A stretch of 41,695 nt of DNA, taken from assembly GCA_018398765.1 (NCBI GenBank), contig JAHBMJ010000734.1, positions 1-41,695 of the forward strand, in the 5' to 3' direction. Below the pieces are notes generated by a model, which did not search any database, was not told where the DNA came from, and worked only from the letters and a program-made list of their open reading frames with translations. The position numbers and the translations under genes are program-made. Positions 25,099-36,683 of the stretch are shown here, one piece after another. How positions within the stretch are numbered: position 1 is the stretch's first letter; every line of letters begins with the position of its first letter. Source of the stretch: Chromera velia (lineage: Eukaryota > Sar > Chromeraceae).

Positions 25099-26930
25099 TG
25101 AACTGTCGATGGTCAGGTTTCATTCGTGGCAGACATTTGTGGTCTGGTCTGATGTTCTCTTTTTTGGCAAGCCCCGGTTGAAGCCCAGGTCTAAATTGAC
25201 TCTTTAATTGAGCTCAAACCATAAAAGGATACAAGTCAAGACCCTTCAATGGATCGCAGGGGAAGTTAGAAAATAAATATTATCCTATCGTATAGTTAAA
25301 ATTTTGATAACTTTTCATGGGAGCCTTACTTTAGCCTTTATTCTATCATATTTTAATTAAAAGTTTTTAAATGTTGAATGATCTTGAATAATACTTTTTA
25401 TTTTAAAAGTTTAAAAGTACACTTCTAAAATAATTTCCAGAGTAATTTTCTTCGGCCAGGTCTTAGGGAAGTTGGGGTAACATGGAAAAAATAAAAGTCC
25501 AAAGCCAGTTTTTTTTTATTTCTCCCCTATCAAACACATCAGTATCACACTACGTATTTCAGGATCATACTACATATTTCATCTTTCTTGATTTCACAGT
25601 CAGGCAGGACTGGTTCCTTCTGACGGGCCTTTGTGGTTTGGTCAGATTGCTCTCTATCCTGGAGGCTTAGATCGAGCTTAAATTTAACCACCAAACGGCG
25701 TAAGCCTACCCTTGGCAGTGGACCACGGAGGAACCCGGAATATAAATCCTAATCCTAATTTTAACTGTCATTGACTGTTGCATATACAAAAAATGATTGC
25801 CCCACATCCGAATCAGTTTGTTTTCTTTTTTTAATGCTACCGTTAGATAATTTTATATAGAAAGCAAGATCATTGCATATTAGTTTAATTGTCATCGCTT
25901 CTTATAAATCTACTTATAAATAAACTTGAATCTGCATGACAATGCATATATCGGGATCACCCTTGGGATCACGAATCTAGTCACGAATATATTCTACGTA
26001 CGTTGATTGGAATTACTGTTTCAGAGTGTATGGTATAAAGTAATATATACAAAGAGAAACCTACACTAGAACCTACAGCAAGAAACATTTGCCAAGCATC
26101 GATTATGGCCTAATTTATACGCTAGATACTCTTATAAACAGCACCTCCCACTTGCATTCGAATCATCCGATAAAAGAGACAGTTCTCTCAACTCTTCTCT
26201 TTGATTCGAAACTCGTTTCGAAATTGCCTGGTTGATTGCTGCGCCTCCGATTGCTTGACTGCTCGATCATGTCACAACAGCGGGTCGACTGGCAACGAAG
26301 CGCAGGTCAGCGTGGCTTTCCGAGGCTGCAAACGCACATAAAAATTTGTACCAACACCATAGAATGACACTTTACGTAATTTCGGACCGATTACGTCAAC
26401 ATGACACTCGAAATTCATTCCATCAGTGCTCCTGCATTATTTTCTTTCAGGACAACTTCTGACGCTGGATTAAGAGAAACACAAACACGAACGCAAACGC
26501 GCGTGCCGCGCATGCACACACACACAGACAGTCACACAACCGCATACACACACAGTCGATGAGTCGATCGCTCGCACTCAAAAAGTGTTTTCGTTTTTAC
26601 TCTCCCTTTTGGGCTCACTCTTGAATGTATATGGACGCACGCGGACGCACAAGAGGAAAATGGCATTTTGGAGACGCGGAGGAAGGGGAAGTAGGGAGGT
26701 TCGAAGAAGAGCGAAAGTTAATTTCCCCTTGCATCGGTACAACCACAGACGGAAGAAGAAGCAGATCGATCCCCTATCTATTCGCACTCGGTTGACCTAA
26801 AATCCAGCCATTTCCACGGACCGGAGAATCCGGAGGACAAGAAGCACATCAGCCCGAAAGCCTACCATCTCACCCATGCACCCAAACAAAGAAAGCAGCA
26901 AAAAAAAAAGAAACGCTGGACGACCGCCTC
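25099..26930. other. AT-rich island with diverged repeat pair, no gene seen
   Basis: Two diverged copies of an element of about 150 bp lie at about 25115-25265 and 25605-25755. Both contain TTTGTGGT(C/T)TGGTC, a central AT-rich part and a GG(A/G)..GAA end followed by an AATA-rich tail, like a decayed short retroelement. 25760-26460 is AT-rich without features. Near 26495-26520 a short C-G and GCATGC signature appears. The 3' UTR of the striatin gene lies in the right part. Confidence 0.5.
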
Positions 26931-27585
26931 CTAAAAATACAAACAGACAAACGCACAAACAAACAAACAAACAAAGGAAGGAAGGAAGAACATCTGACTG
27001 ACCAGAATTCCATCCACAAGGGTGATGTCGCCATTCGCTCCTCCAACCGACAGGATGCCTGCATGCATTCAATGCATGGGATTTCATGACTGCGTACACG
27101 GATACAGCAAGCACGAAGTCGGAACATCTCTATACATAGGGGTAGAAAGAGACAACTTCACTATTCATGGGCCAACGACGAGAGCAGACCATTCTTTTTA
27201 CACACAGACGTCATCAGTGAGACTCGGAGGGTCTGTTTTATCGCGAGAGCCCTGTGAGGAGAGGCTCGAGGGGTGCGCACACAAAGAAAAGAGTCGGAAA
27301 TCCCTCCAGAGCCTTTGCGACAGACCTCTCACACGCTCAGTTATGAGCTCTACCTCTCAGAAATAGACATTTTGACGCAAGATGCATATCTATGCACCCC
27401 CCTCTCCTTGACTGGCAGACAGACAGACAGACCGACAGACAGACAGGCAGGCAGACAGACTATATGTTTCTTCTTCTTCTCCCTTCTTTTCTTCATGCAG
27501 ACAGACAGACAGGCAGACAGACAGACACAGACAGGCAGGCAGGCAGGCAGGCAGACAGACAGACAGGCAGACAGATAGACAGACG

Positions 27586-27624
<39 letters not shown>

Positions 27625-30076
27625 TGTCAGACAGACAGGCAGACAGACAGACAAACTGACAGACAGACAGGCAGGCAGGCAGACAGACAGACAGACAAAC
27701 TGACAGACAGGCAGACAGACAGACAGACAAACTGACAGACAGACAGGCAGGCAGACAGACAGACAGGCAGACAGACATACATTGCATGTCCTCCCCCCGA
27801 GGACTGGAGAGGCCCATGCAGTGAATTCTCTCCCCGTACTTGCGGGCACGATGAACCTGCACGCACACTCACTCACAGATTGTAAGCCGGAATCACGTCA
27901 GCTTATGGACTAGACATCAACTGATCAGATGGACAGATTTTATAAGAATCATGATCAAAATGCATTCAAGGCAGGTAACGGACACTCTTTTGCGTCGCAT
28001 AAGGAAACGAGTCTAGAGGGAAGAGCTGCAGGGTAAAGGAAAACGAACAGAGCAGGGAGAGGGAGCGAGTGGAATGCGAGGGAAAAATACGGACGTAGGA
28101 AGGACGATGGATGAGAAGAAAACGGGTACAAAACGCGTGGGAGGGAGGGAGGGAGACATGCAGAGGGAGGAAGAACACACGACAAGCAGCTGACGGACCA
28201 CAAAGTTTTGCAAGAGAGAACCCGTCCTGATGTCGAAACACCTCAAATGACCTGCATGCATGATGGCAGGAAGAGCAGAGACATCTAAGTGTTCGTCACA
28301 CGGACCGTACCCGAAATCTGATATGCAAAGAGAATTTATTCCTTTGCGTGGAGACACTCAGGTCGAAGCAATACAAAAAGGTCGGCACAGGCATTTTCCC
28401 CTCCCTCACCCATGCCTTTCTTTTCTCCGATGAAAAACAACGGAACCGGAAAAGGACCTGAAGGAGCACCCAGAGAACCTTAACAGACCCCCTCAAATAA
28501 AGGACAGGTGACAGGGAGCCGTGTGTTTGGCTGCAGAGACCGAAACATCATGTTGCAATGCAGCAACAAAAAACGAAAACCCCTGTCTGCACGCGTCTTT
28601 CTCAAGTTTCTTTTCCCCATGAAATAACGAGAAAAGACGCTTTTGAAATAAATCAACCATTACTCTGACCATCATGCGATGCGGTTGCGAGTGTGAGTCC
28701 CTCCCTGTCCAGGAGAGCGGCCGTGACGGCATCGTTGTGTCCACAGAAGTCCCCGACTTGCCAGCCTGCATGCAGACTCACAAAAAGGGAGTCAGCGTGC
28801 AAGTCAAAACGCGACAGGGGAAACGACCACACATACAAAGATAGAAAGCGAGGGAGATCAAGGATGGTGGTCAACTGCCATGCTCCAACCAGGCGAAGAA
28901 TAACGTTAGGGACAAGAGAATGAGAAAGAAAAAGAGGCCGAAGAAGAAATAAATCATAGCAGAACAACGTAATTTGCGCTTCTTCGACAGTCTGTGTGTC
29001 TCTCTGGATCGATCGACTGACGAGTCCTGAGGTCCCACAACCTCGCCACTCCGTCTGTGTGACTGGTGAAGACTGCACACATGCACATTCACACTCATAC
29101 ACCGAGCTTCGAAAGAATACCTACACGAGCTCACAGAGACAACCAAAGATTGCAGAAAGAGAAGCGGGGAAGGAACAGAAAGAAAATTGCTCCCGTCCTT
29201 CCTTCATGCGGAACCAGAAGGAAGACGCGGAAACTGACAAGACATTGCCACACCTAGAAAGGACAGAACAAGGAGAGGATGGGAAGGGCAAACACTGCTG
29301 AAACACAAAAGACAGAAATCAAAGAAAGGCAACGAAAGCTGCCAAACCAGCAAGACCACTCATGACAAAACCCCCCCTGGAGAAAGTACACCCGCCCCCG
29401 ACCCACCCAAAGGGAGTGTGTGGTGAGGAGTCACAGAGGTCACAGCATTAGGGGCAAACCCCATCCCTGCGAGTCTCTCTGGAAGCGTTGTCGTTGCCAT
29501 CGTCCCATCGCCCGCTCCGTTTGTCCCTCCGCTCGGTTGCACTCCTCCAAGCGAAGAAGGAGCACTCGGAGCGTCGAATGTCCGGATCGGTTTGGTCTGC
29601 ACAGATGGGGTTAAGGAGAGAAAAATTTCACTGTCCTGCTTCCCCGTATTTACGTCTACATCGCTTCTGTATGCCTCGACACAGCTGTACCCAGTATTCC
29701 GTACACCCCCAAAATGCCGAAATGAGCCCCCCCCAAAAAAGGAAGGGGGGAAGGGGAGGGAGTCAGGAATCAGGAGAGCAACGAAAGGAGTCCCACAAAG
29801 GTCTCTGATCACTTTCGGCGTTGTTCCTCTTTGACGGCTAGAAAGACCGCAGACAGTGTCAGCCGACAGGGAAGAAAAGAAAAGGACAAAGGACAAAAGA
29901 AAAAAAAAAAACACCCACGTAGAGAGAGATACCGACCAGCTCCATGTCAACTATGTGGGTGTGGCCAGACCGTAGCCCCACCACAGCTGCATTCAGGTCG
30001 CTAGGCAGCCACCGCACACCTGTGGGCACTCCCCACCCTGCAGCGCCAGGCTTCAGTGCCTGATTGCCTTCTGCAC

Positions 30077-30113
<37 letters not shown>

Positions 30114-30927
30114 GAAAGGGACATGTGTCCACGTACACAGATGTACGCGCCGCGCGACTAAATTGAGAAAGGCGCGTTCGTGTACAGTTACGTGCCCCTC
30201 TCCCCAGAGAAGAGACAGTGAAAAAAATGCCACCCGAAGGAGTTTTGAAGAAGAGGACGAAGCAGCAGCAGATGAGCAGGCGAGTGTGCGAGAGGTTGAA
30301 GAGGACAGAAAAAAAAACATTGTCTCGGGAAAGAAAAGACGGAACGATCATTGCGACCGAAAGCAGGCTTCTCCCCTCAGTCCCTCATCATCCTTTTCTC
30401 CTTCAGCCGTCTCACTGAGGGACTCACTGTTGATGCCAGTGTCCGTGAAGTCCAAACAGTGTACCAGAGGAGAAACCACCGGACACCCGCCCCCTCGAGC
30501 GAACGCTCCAATTTCGGCCTCCGCGTTCTGGTTACTTGTCGAGGCTTTGGCGAGGGCGAACGCGTTGGACACCAACGCCGCCGGGTCGTTTCCGTTTCCA
30601 ATGCCGAGAAGGGGGAGACGAAGGGACCACAGACGCACTGTGCCGTCAGCAGAGGCAGAGGCGAGCACAGGCTGCAGGGGCACAAGGGGGAGGGGAGGGG
30701 AGAAAGTGCAAACCGGGAAGGTGTCTTCAGTGAAGTGAAGTGAAGTGAAAAGGCAGGGATGAGAAGGCGGACTTGAGAGAGAGACGACAAAACAGCATGA
30801 AGAAAAAAATACAGCAAGAAACGGGAGGACATCTGAAGACTCTGCACACAAACGAGGATCCCGGACGACATTCAGGGACCACCGAGAGAAGGAACACAAA
30901 AACGAGACAAAAAAGGATCTGAAAAAC

Positions 30928-30996
<69 letters not shown>

Positions 30997-33900
30997 GGAC
31001 CACTCCTGGATGAACATGGAGAGACCAAACGGAATCTTGATGACCCGAAAAAGCAGCCGTGCGCAAGTCGCCCCCGTGTTGTCCTGCTTTCAATAACCTC
31101 ACACACACGGCACAAGCAGGCCCACAAGCAGAAGTAAGGAGGAGACTCACTGTCCATACAAGAGGACAACGTGAATGCATGAACAAGACTGGGCGATAAG
31201 AAGAGGTCGCTGCGTAGATCATCATCTGGGAAAGATGAAGAGAACGAGAAAGCCGTGTAAGCAACTTAAACGGGAACGGGGTAAAAATGGGCATGAAAGG
31301 AAGAGAGACCAGAAGAACTGAGGAGCGGAGGGAAAGGAAGGAAAGAAATCCGAAGAGAACCCCGATCAGGAAAGACCAAGGGCAAAGAGAGGGACAGGCG
31401 CCAGTGGAATGAATGGAAAAAACAGACAGAATACATGGTTTCGTTCCATCCTTTTCTTCATGCACAGGCAGAAAGACAGACAAAGAGACAGACAGACAGA
31501 CAGACCATTTGATGGTCCCAGATGATCGTACTCAGAAGGATAAGGAACTCTCCACAACCGAATCAGATTGTCCTGTCCTCCGCTGCAGTTGGGAATAGAT
31601 AGGGAGAAGAGAGGAGCTGCTGGTGGAAAGCGTAATCATGTGCTCCAAGTTGTCAGTTTGCCGGCAAGTCTATCGGTGAGCAGAGAGGCGGCTGGTGTGT
31701 CGGTCGACTAGCATCTGTCAGGCAGCTGGGAGGGATTGAACGTACATGAATACTTGAACCCCCAGTGGTGAGAAGGTGAAGAAAGAAGCTCACCAGCCTG
31801 ATCAGTTCCTCCTGTGAGGCCTCGCCGACTTCCCAGACAGCCACTCAGATTCGACTAGAGAGAATGAAAACTCCTTTTCTTCTTTCTTGTTTTTTCCCGT
31901 CCGTACTGTGCGACGGCCTGAAAACCAAACGTTTGACCACCCCCCGCCTCTCCCCTGTTTCTCATCCCACCCACCCGCCTTGCCTGACCTGAACAGAAGC
32001 CTGTGGACATTTGCAAAGGACAGAGAGAGGACTGCGCCCCTGTGCCCCCGGAAAGCGATGAAGGCTTCCCCGTCCTCCGGCAACTTCTCTCGGGTGACCT
32101 GCGGGTGCCAGGGAAGGGAAAGCGAATGTGCTCTTTTGTTTGCAAAATGCTCTCACTTCTGCAAAAAGCAAAACCTCAAAAAGGGCGGAAGACAAACACG
32201 AAAGGAGCAGAAAGACGAACTTCGTAATTTTCTCGTCTATGGAGAGAAAGGGAGACAACGGATGTCAGAAGCGATCAAAAAGAGCCAATGCTGTCTTCGC
32301 GCTCCTTTCCAAAGCACAAGGAAACGGAGAAGAAGACACATGGGCGGGTCCTCCGAACAAAGCAAAGAAGAAAGCACATGAGCCCCTCGACGCAGGAATC
32401 GGCGGCTCACGATGAACAGAAAAGGATTCAAAATAAGAGACAGGCAGGCAGACAGATGCACGACAAACTGACAGCTGCTCCATTTGCCATGCCTCCGGGT
32501 TGACCGACGCTCCGAAGATCCCATCCCCTGATCAGACCGTCCTGCACACCGAGGCGAGTTCATCAATCCACTGCCGCGCACATGTTCACACACACACGCA
32601 AACATCTACGTGTACAGCGACATACACACAGATGTATGCGCCTCCCCCCCCCCCCCGAGACGTCGGGGAGGAGAGAGAATCTCAGCGGCCGGCTGTTTGA
32701 AGGGGCCAAGGACGAAAGGGAGGCATGATCGAGGAGACCAACCTCTGAAGCAGAGAAGAGAAGACCCGAGACCAAACAGTGAGTGGGTCCCTCAGCATCG
32801 CACTCAATTGCCCTCACACCGTCGAGGTGCCCTCTGAGGACGCTGCGCACTTGCAGGACCTGCTCTCTTGCTTCGATGCCCAACACAGATGCAACCTCTT
32901 TTTCCTTTTCCTTTGTCTCTTTTGGCTCTTCACCTTCCTTCAGTGGCTTGTTGGTGGGTGAGAGATGAGGAACCGAATCGGACGACTTCGGTCGGTCCTC
33001 TTTGGCGTCCGGATCGTCGGCTGCTTCATCTTTCAAAGTCTTCTTTCCCTCCCCTTCTTCACTTTTTGGATTCGGAAGAGCAAACTTGGCGTGTTGGAGA
33101 CCCAACGCTTTGAGAAACATTTCCGGCGACTGACTGTCGAATGCTGGATCGTCATCCTCATCGTCTGTTCCATACTCTTCTTCTTCCTCCTGCTGCCCCG
33201 CTCCCTTGGACTTTTCAATCGAATTTCCAGCAAAACCATTCTCACCCTCTTCAGCAGACAAAGGACGATCCACGTTCTCATTCTCAATCCCCGAAGCGAC
33301 ACACACTCCTCTTCCCCTCGGAATCCTCCATCTCCCTCTTACCCGTTCTCCCCCCGCCCCCTTGCCTTCCTCCCAAGCTTGTTTTCCAACCTGGCCCCTC
33401 AGGGCATCAATCGACATCTCCGACGCACTCTTCCCCACAAGACTTGCCTTCGTGTCCGCAATGTGCCATAACCGAAATACATTCAGGATCTCTGCACAAG
33501 AAAATACACACAGACGAAACGAAGAGGGGCGACGCTAAAGTTCACACAAAGCAGAGGAGAACAGACAAAAATGGGATGTCTTGCGGAGCGAAAAGAAAAG
33601 CGTCAAACTCAAAAAGGGGAGTCAGACATGGCTGGCAAAGAAAGAAAAAGAAAATGAAATTCCAAGTTCCCCTTTACACGATTCTTTTGGTGGAACAATT
33701 GAAGAAAAGAGGCAGGAAGAAAAGACTGTCTCCAGACAAACTCACTTTCTGAGCTCTCCACAAGACGCTGCACACACTCAGTAATGCCAACTTCGCTGTC
33801 TTCATCAATCTCCTCATTTTCATCCTCCTCGTCATTTTCCTCACTCTCTTTGTCTTCCTCTCGGACCCCGATACTCTCCCCCCCACCCCCCTTTCCCTTT

Positions 33901-36683
33901 CCATTCTCCAACACCTCTGCATCTTTTTCTATGGTCCCGGCAGCAGAGGCAGAGGACGAAGAATCGTCCCCACCCTCTACAGTCTCCGAAGGCAAGGGAG
34001 CCCCTGTCGTTGTCTCCTCCTCACCCCCCGCAGACGAATCCTCTCCGTTTTCCTTTTCCCCGCCTTTCCCTTCCTTCAAGCCTTCGGGACTGGGAGACGA
34101 CGCAGCAGTTTTGCCCCCCCCCTTTCCCTCCCCCTCCACGGCTACAGGAACCCCAACGCCCATTCCTGCCGCAACAGGGAGATCCCCTTGCCCCTTCTCT
34201 AACTCTGCGTCCTCGGGGGACGCGTCAGTGAACAAACTCTGACAAGCAAGGATGAGCCGAGTCGAGACTGCAGCCTCGGCCAGGACCGTCAGCTTGTGGG
34301 CAGCACTCGCCAGGTGTCGGATCTTTTCGTCCTGATCAGAGGAGAGGAGAGGAGAGGAGAGAGAGGGGGAATGAATGCAGGGGTTCTCTTCTTTTCTTGT
34401 TTTTGGTAGAAGGAAGAGTTGACATTCTGCGTGATGCATCGTGTCATGTTTGTCTTTTCTGACATGCAGGAAAGCCAAGAGGAAAGAGAACTTGCTGGTG
34501 TGCCCAGGGTGGATCAGCGGGTTCGACGGAAGCGCTACCCACTTCTTTTCAAAGAAGTCAGACATGAGGAAAATACAGGAACACAAAATAGAAAAAAGAG
34601 ACGCATCTACCAGCGCGTGTAGAGTAGAGTCAGGTACTTGCCTGCTGAGGTGGGTAGAAGAGAAAGTCAAGGTACTCCGCCAGAGAAAGCATTTGCTTGT
34701 TCAGGTGTGCCACGGAGGCTCTCATCAACAGTCGGGGTGGGATTTCATCCTGCAAAGGGAGGGAGAGGAAAGAACGGGGGGGAGAATAAACAAGTAAGCT
34801 ATTTACTATTTACTTGGACAAAGGCGGAAAGTAAGAAAGCGAGACGGAAAAAGAGGAAGAGAAATGGGGAAGGACGAAAAGAAAGAAGGATGGAAGGAAG
34901 GAAGAAAAGAAACTCCAGAAGATCATTCACTTGCTTCGCTTCATCATTCCTCATTTTCTAACCGAGACTCAGAATCTCCTCCTCGCACGGCAATACTATG
35001 AGTAGAAAAACAGAAGAGCAAAAACGACTAACTCACTTCTTCCAACCCCAACTCGCAGCAGCCTCCCCGGAAGCAGATAGTCTCGAGGACCGCTTCCCCT
35101 CTGGTCTCGGAGTCAGAATGAGAATGCGGCTGCGGGCCTAAAGGAGACGGCATCGCCTGGATGTCTGCAACAGCGGCAGAGGCAGGTATCCTCTCCATCC
35201 TCTCCCTTTCTCTTTCTTCTTCTCCCACTTGCTCTTGATCTGCTGAATCCTCTCCCTCCCCCTTTGACGGGGTTCCCCCCTCACCCCCAGATTTTATTTT
35301 GTCCTTCCCTTCTCCCCCTTCCGATCCTGCCCACACGGAAAGCGGGCGAGAAGCCGTGTCATTCCCCCCTCTTTCTTTGTCATCCTTCCCCCCCCCCTCA
35401 ACGGAAGCTTTCTGTTGTTGCTGCTGCAACAAGAACCGCACCCGATTCTCATACACCTCCCCAAGAGACCCCAAGCACTGCTCAAAGTCTGTGTGATACC
35501 CCAGAAACTCCTTCAAGAGCCTGCCGCACTCGGTTGACAGCGAGCTCAGGTGTTTAACTTCCCCCCTCCACCCGCCCACAACAGCAGGATTTTTCCCCCC
35601 TTCTTGTCCCCCTACTGCCTGTGTGTGTGAAGAAGACGAAGAGGAGGAAGAAGAGCCGCCCCCTTCGTTTCCCGGAGAGGCCTCTATTGCATTCTGAGTC
35701 AGCTCAGAGGCCAGTGCAAAGGCCCCCGCATTCCGAGTTTCCCCTTCACTGTCTAGGTTCAAGAGAGAAAACGGCTGAGTGCGCAACCGGAGAGTCCGGA
35801 CAAAACTGGATCTGCAAGAAGGAATGGATGTGTGGTTGTTGAAATCAGAAATTTTTCTTCCATTCAATCGAAGGACGCCAATCAATCCATTCACTCGAAT
35901 CAACGGCCGAGAGGGGTGGGGGGCGGAAAAGGAGAAGAAAGAGCACAAACAAAAAAAGCAGGAAGAGAACGGAGAGCAGACCACTCTACAGCCAGGAAAC
36001 GGCAGCAGTCAGGGCGAGGGGAGAAGAAGGTGCAGGAGGGGTGCAAACGGGGAAGGTAAAGACGATGGAAGGGCAACGAGGGAGTGCGAGAAGCAGTAGG
36101 GGAACGAACAGAAGTAAAATGACTGGAGTCTCTTTTCTGACCAGGACGAAGGAAGCGTACAGATCAACTCTACCGGAACCCTTCGGTTGCAGAAGACAAA
36201 AACGGTCTTCCAAAATAGGAAGACACAAACACAACAATGAAGCGGCGGAATGTTGTCAGACCCACCTCTCTTGTCTTAATGCAAACTCAAGCATCCGAAC
36301 TCTCCTCGTCAAACTTTTCCCCAGAGCCTCCTGGCTGTTCAGCTTCGACGTCGCTATCGCCAATTTCTTCTGCAAGATAAGAGGAGAAGACACATTCAAT
36401 AATTCATTCAGCCACTCAATCATGCTGTCGCCCCGCTGCTTCGCCTGGGGCCTTGCATGCAAATGATCCGAATCACGTAACCGAAAGTTGAGCAAGCTAC
36501 ACTGACTTCCAAATCAAATTTTTCGTGCACGTAGTCGGCCTTTTCCCTGTCCACCTGCATTCTCAACGCTCCCAGCTCCCCAATGTAGGTGTCTACGGAC
36601 TCGATGGAGGCTTTCCCCGGAGGAGGAGGGGATGGACGCACAGCCCCCCCTTCCCCACGAGGACGGCCGTCTCCGTTCCTCAT
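26931..36683 (-). CDS. Striatin-family WD40 scaffold protein (18 exons)
   Basis: Exons read on the minus strand are 36683-36507, 36369-36266, 35811-35037, 34749-34642, 34331-33746, 33491-32743, 32541-32473, 32098-31989, 31582-31506, 31083-31001, 30671-30428, 30070-29937, 29596-29407, 29072-29022, 28765-28670, 28251-28202, 27856-27781 and 27058-27003. All phases match, giving 1245 codons. Reading on from 27003 meets TAG at 26931; a GTCAGT there could instead start another intron. Residues 25-95 form the coiled coil typical of striatin N-termini, ending LTRRVRMLEFALRQER. The middle (about 100-790) is long, acidic and low-complexity. From about 790, seven WD40 blades follow in striatin order, for example LFSASEDGLIRGWDL, FSGGQDNLIRLW, LASASADGTVRLW, GVARLWDL, and VHRARKYGERIH in the last blade. 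Striatins scaffold PP2A with GCK-family kinases in STRIPAK complexes. Intron 4 has a GC donor. The start is the first ATG in the exon. Confidence 0.9.
27415..27778 (-). repeat. (CAGA)n/(CAGG)n tract with shared intronic core, copy 2
   Basis: About 360 bp of CAGA-type repeat fills much of the last coding intron of the striatin gene. On the gene strand the repeat begins at the donor (GTATGTCTGTC). A non-repetitive core at 27452-27512 closely matches 4534-4590. Frames through it encode only Cys-Leu-Ser-Val repeats. Confidence 0.9.
30083..30114. repeat. (CA)n microsatellite next to an acceptor
   Basis: Sixteen or so CA units lie in the intron before striatin exon 12, about 12 nt from the acceptor at 30071, on the pyrimidine-tract side. 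Confidence 0.9.
30927..30995. repeat. (TG)n(AG)n microsatellite next to a donor
   Basis: On the gene strand this reads (CT)n(AC)n and starts directly at the donor GTCCGT of the intron after striatin exon 10. Confidence 0.9.
31425..31505 (-). repeat. CAGA-type tract with diverged shared core, copy 3
   Basis: This lies at the 5' end of the intron after striatin exon 9. On the gene strand it opens GTCTGTCTGTCTGTC at the donor. A core that begins TGCATGAAGAAAAGG resembles the cores at 4534 and 27452 with clear divergence. Confidence 0.6.

Noticed and set aside
27350-27876. Long minus-strand frames encoding Cys-Leu-Ser-Val repeats
   Set aside because: They are translations of the CAGA-type repeat in all frames; only 27781-27856 is a real exon.
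31794-31843. Possible extra striatin exon encoding a VAVWEVGEAS-like peptide
   Set aside because: Joining 31989 directly to 31582 keeps phase and rebuilds a perfect WD40 strand (FSGGQDNLIRLW); the extra piece breaks the blade.
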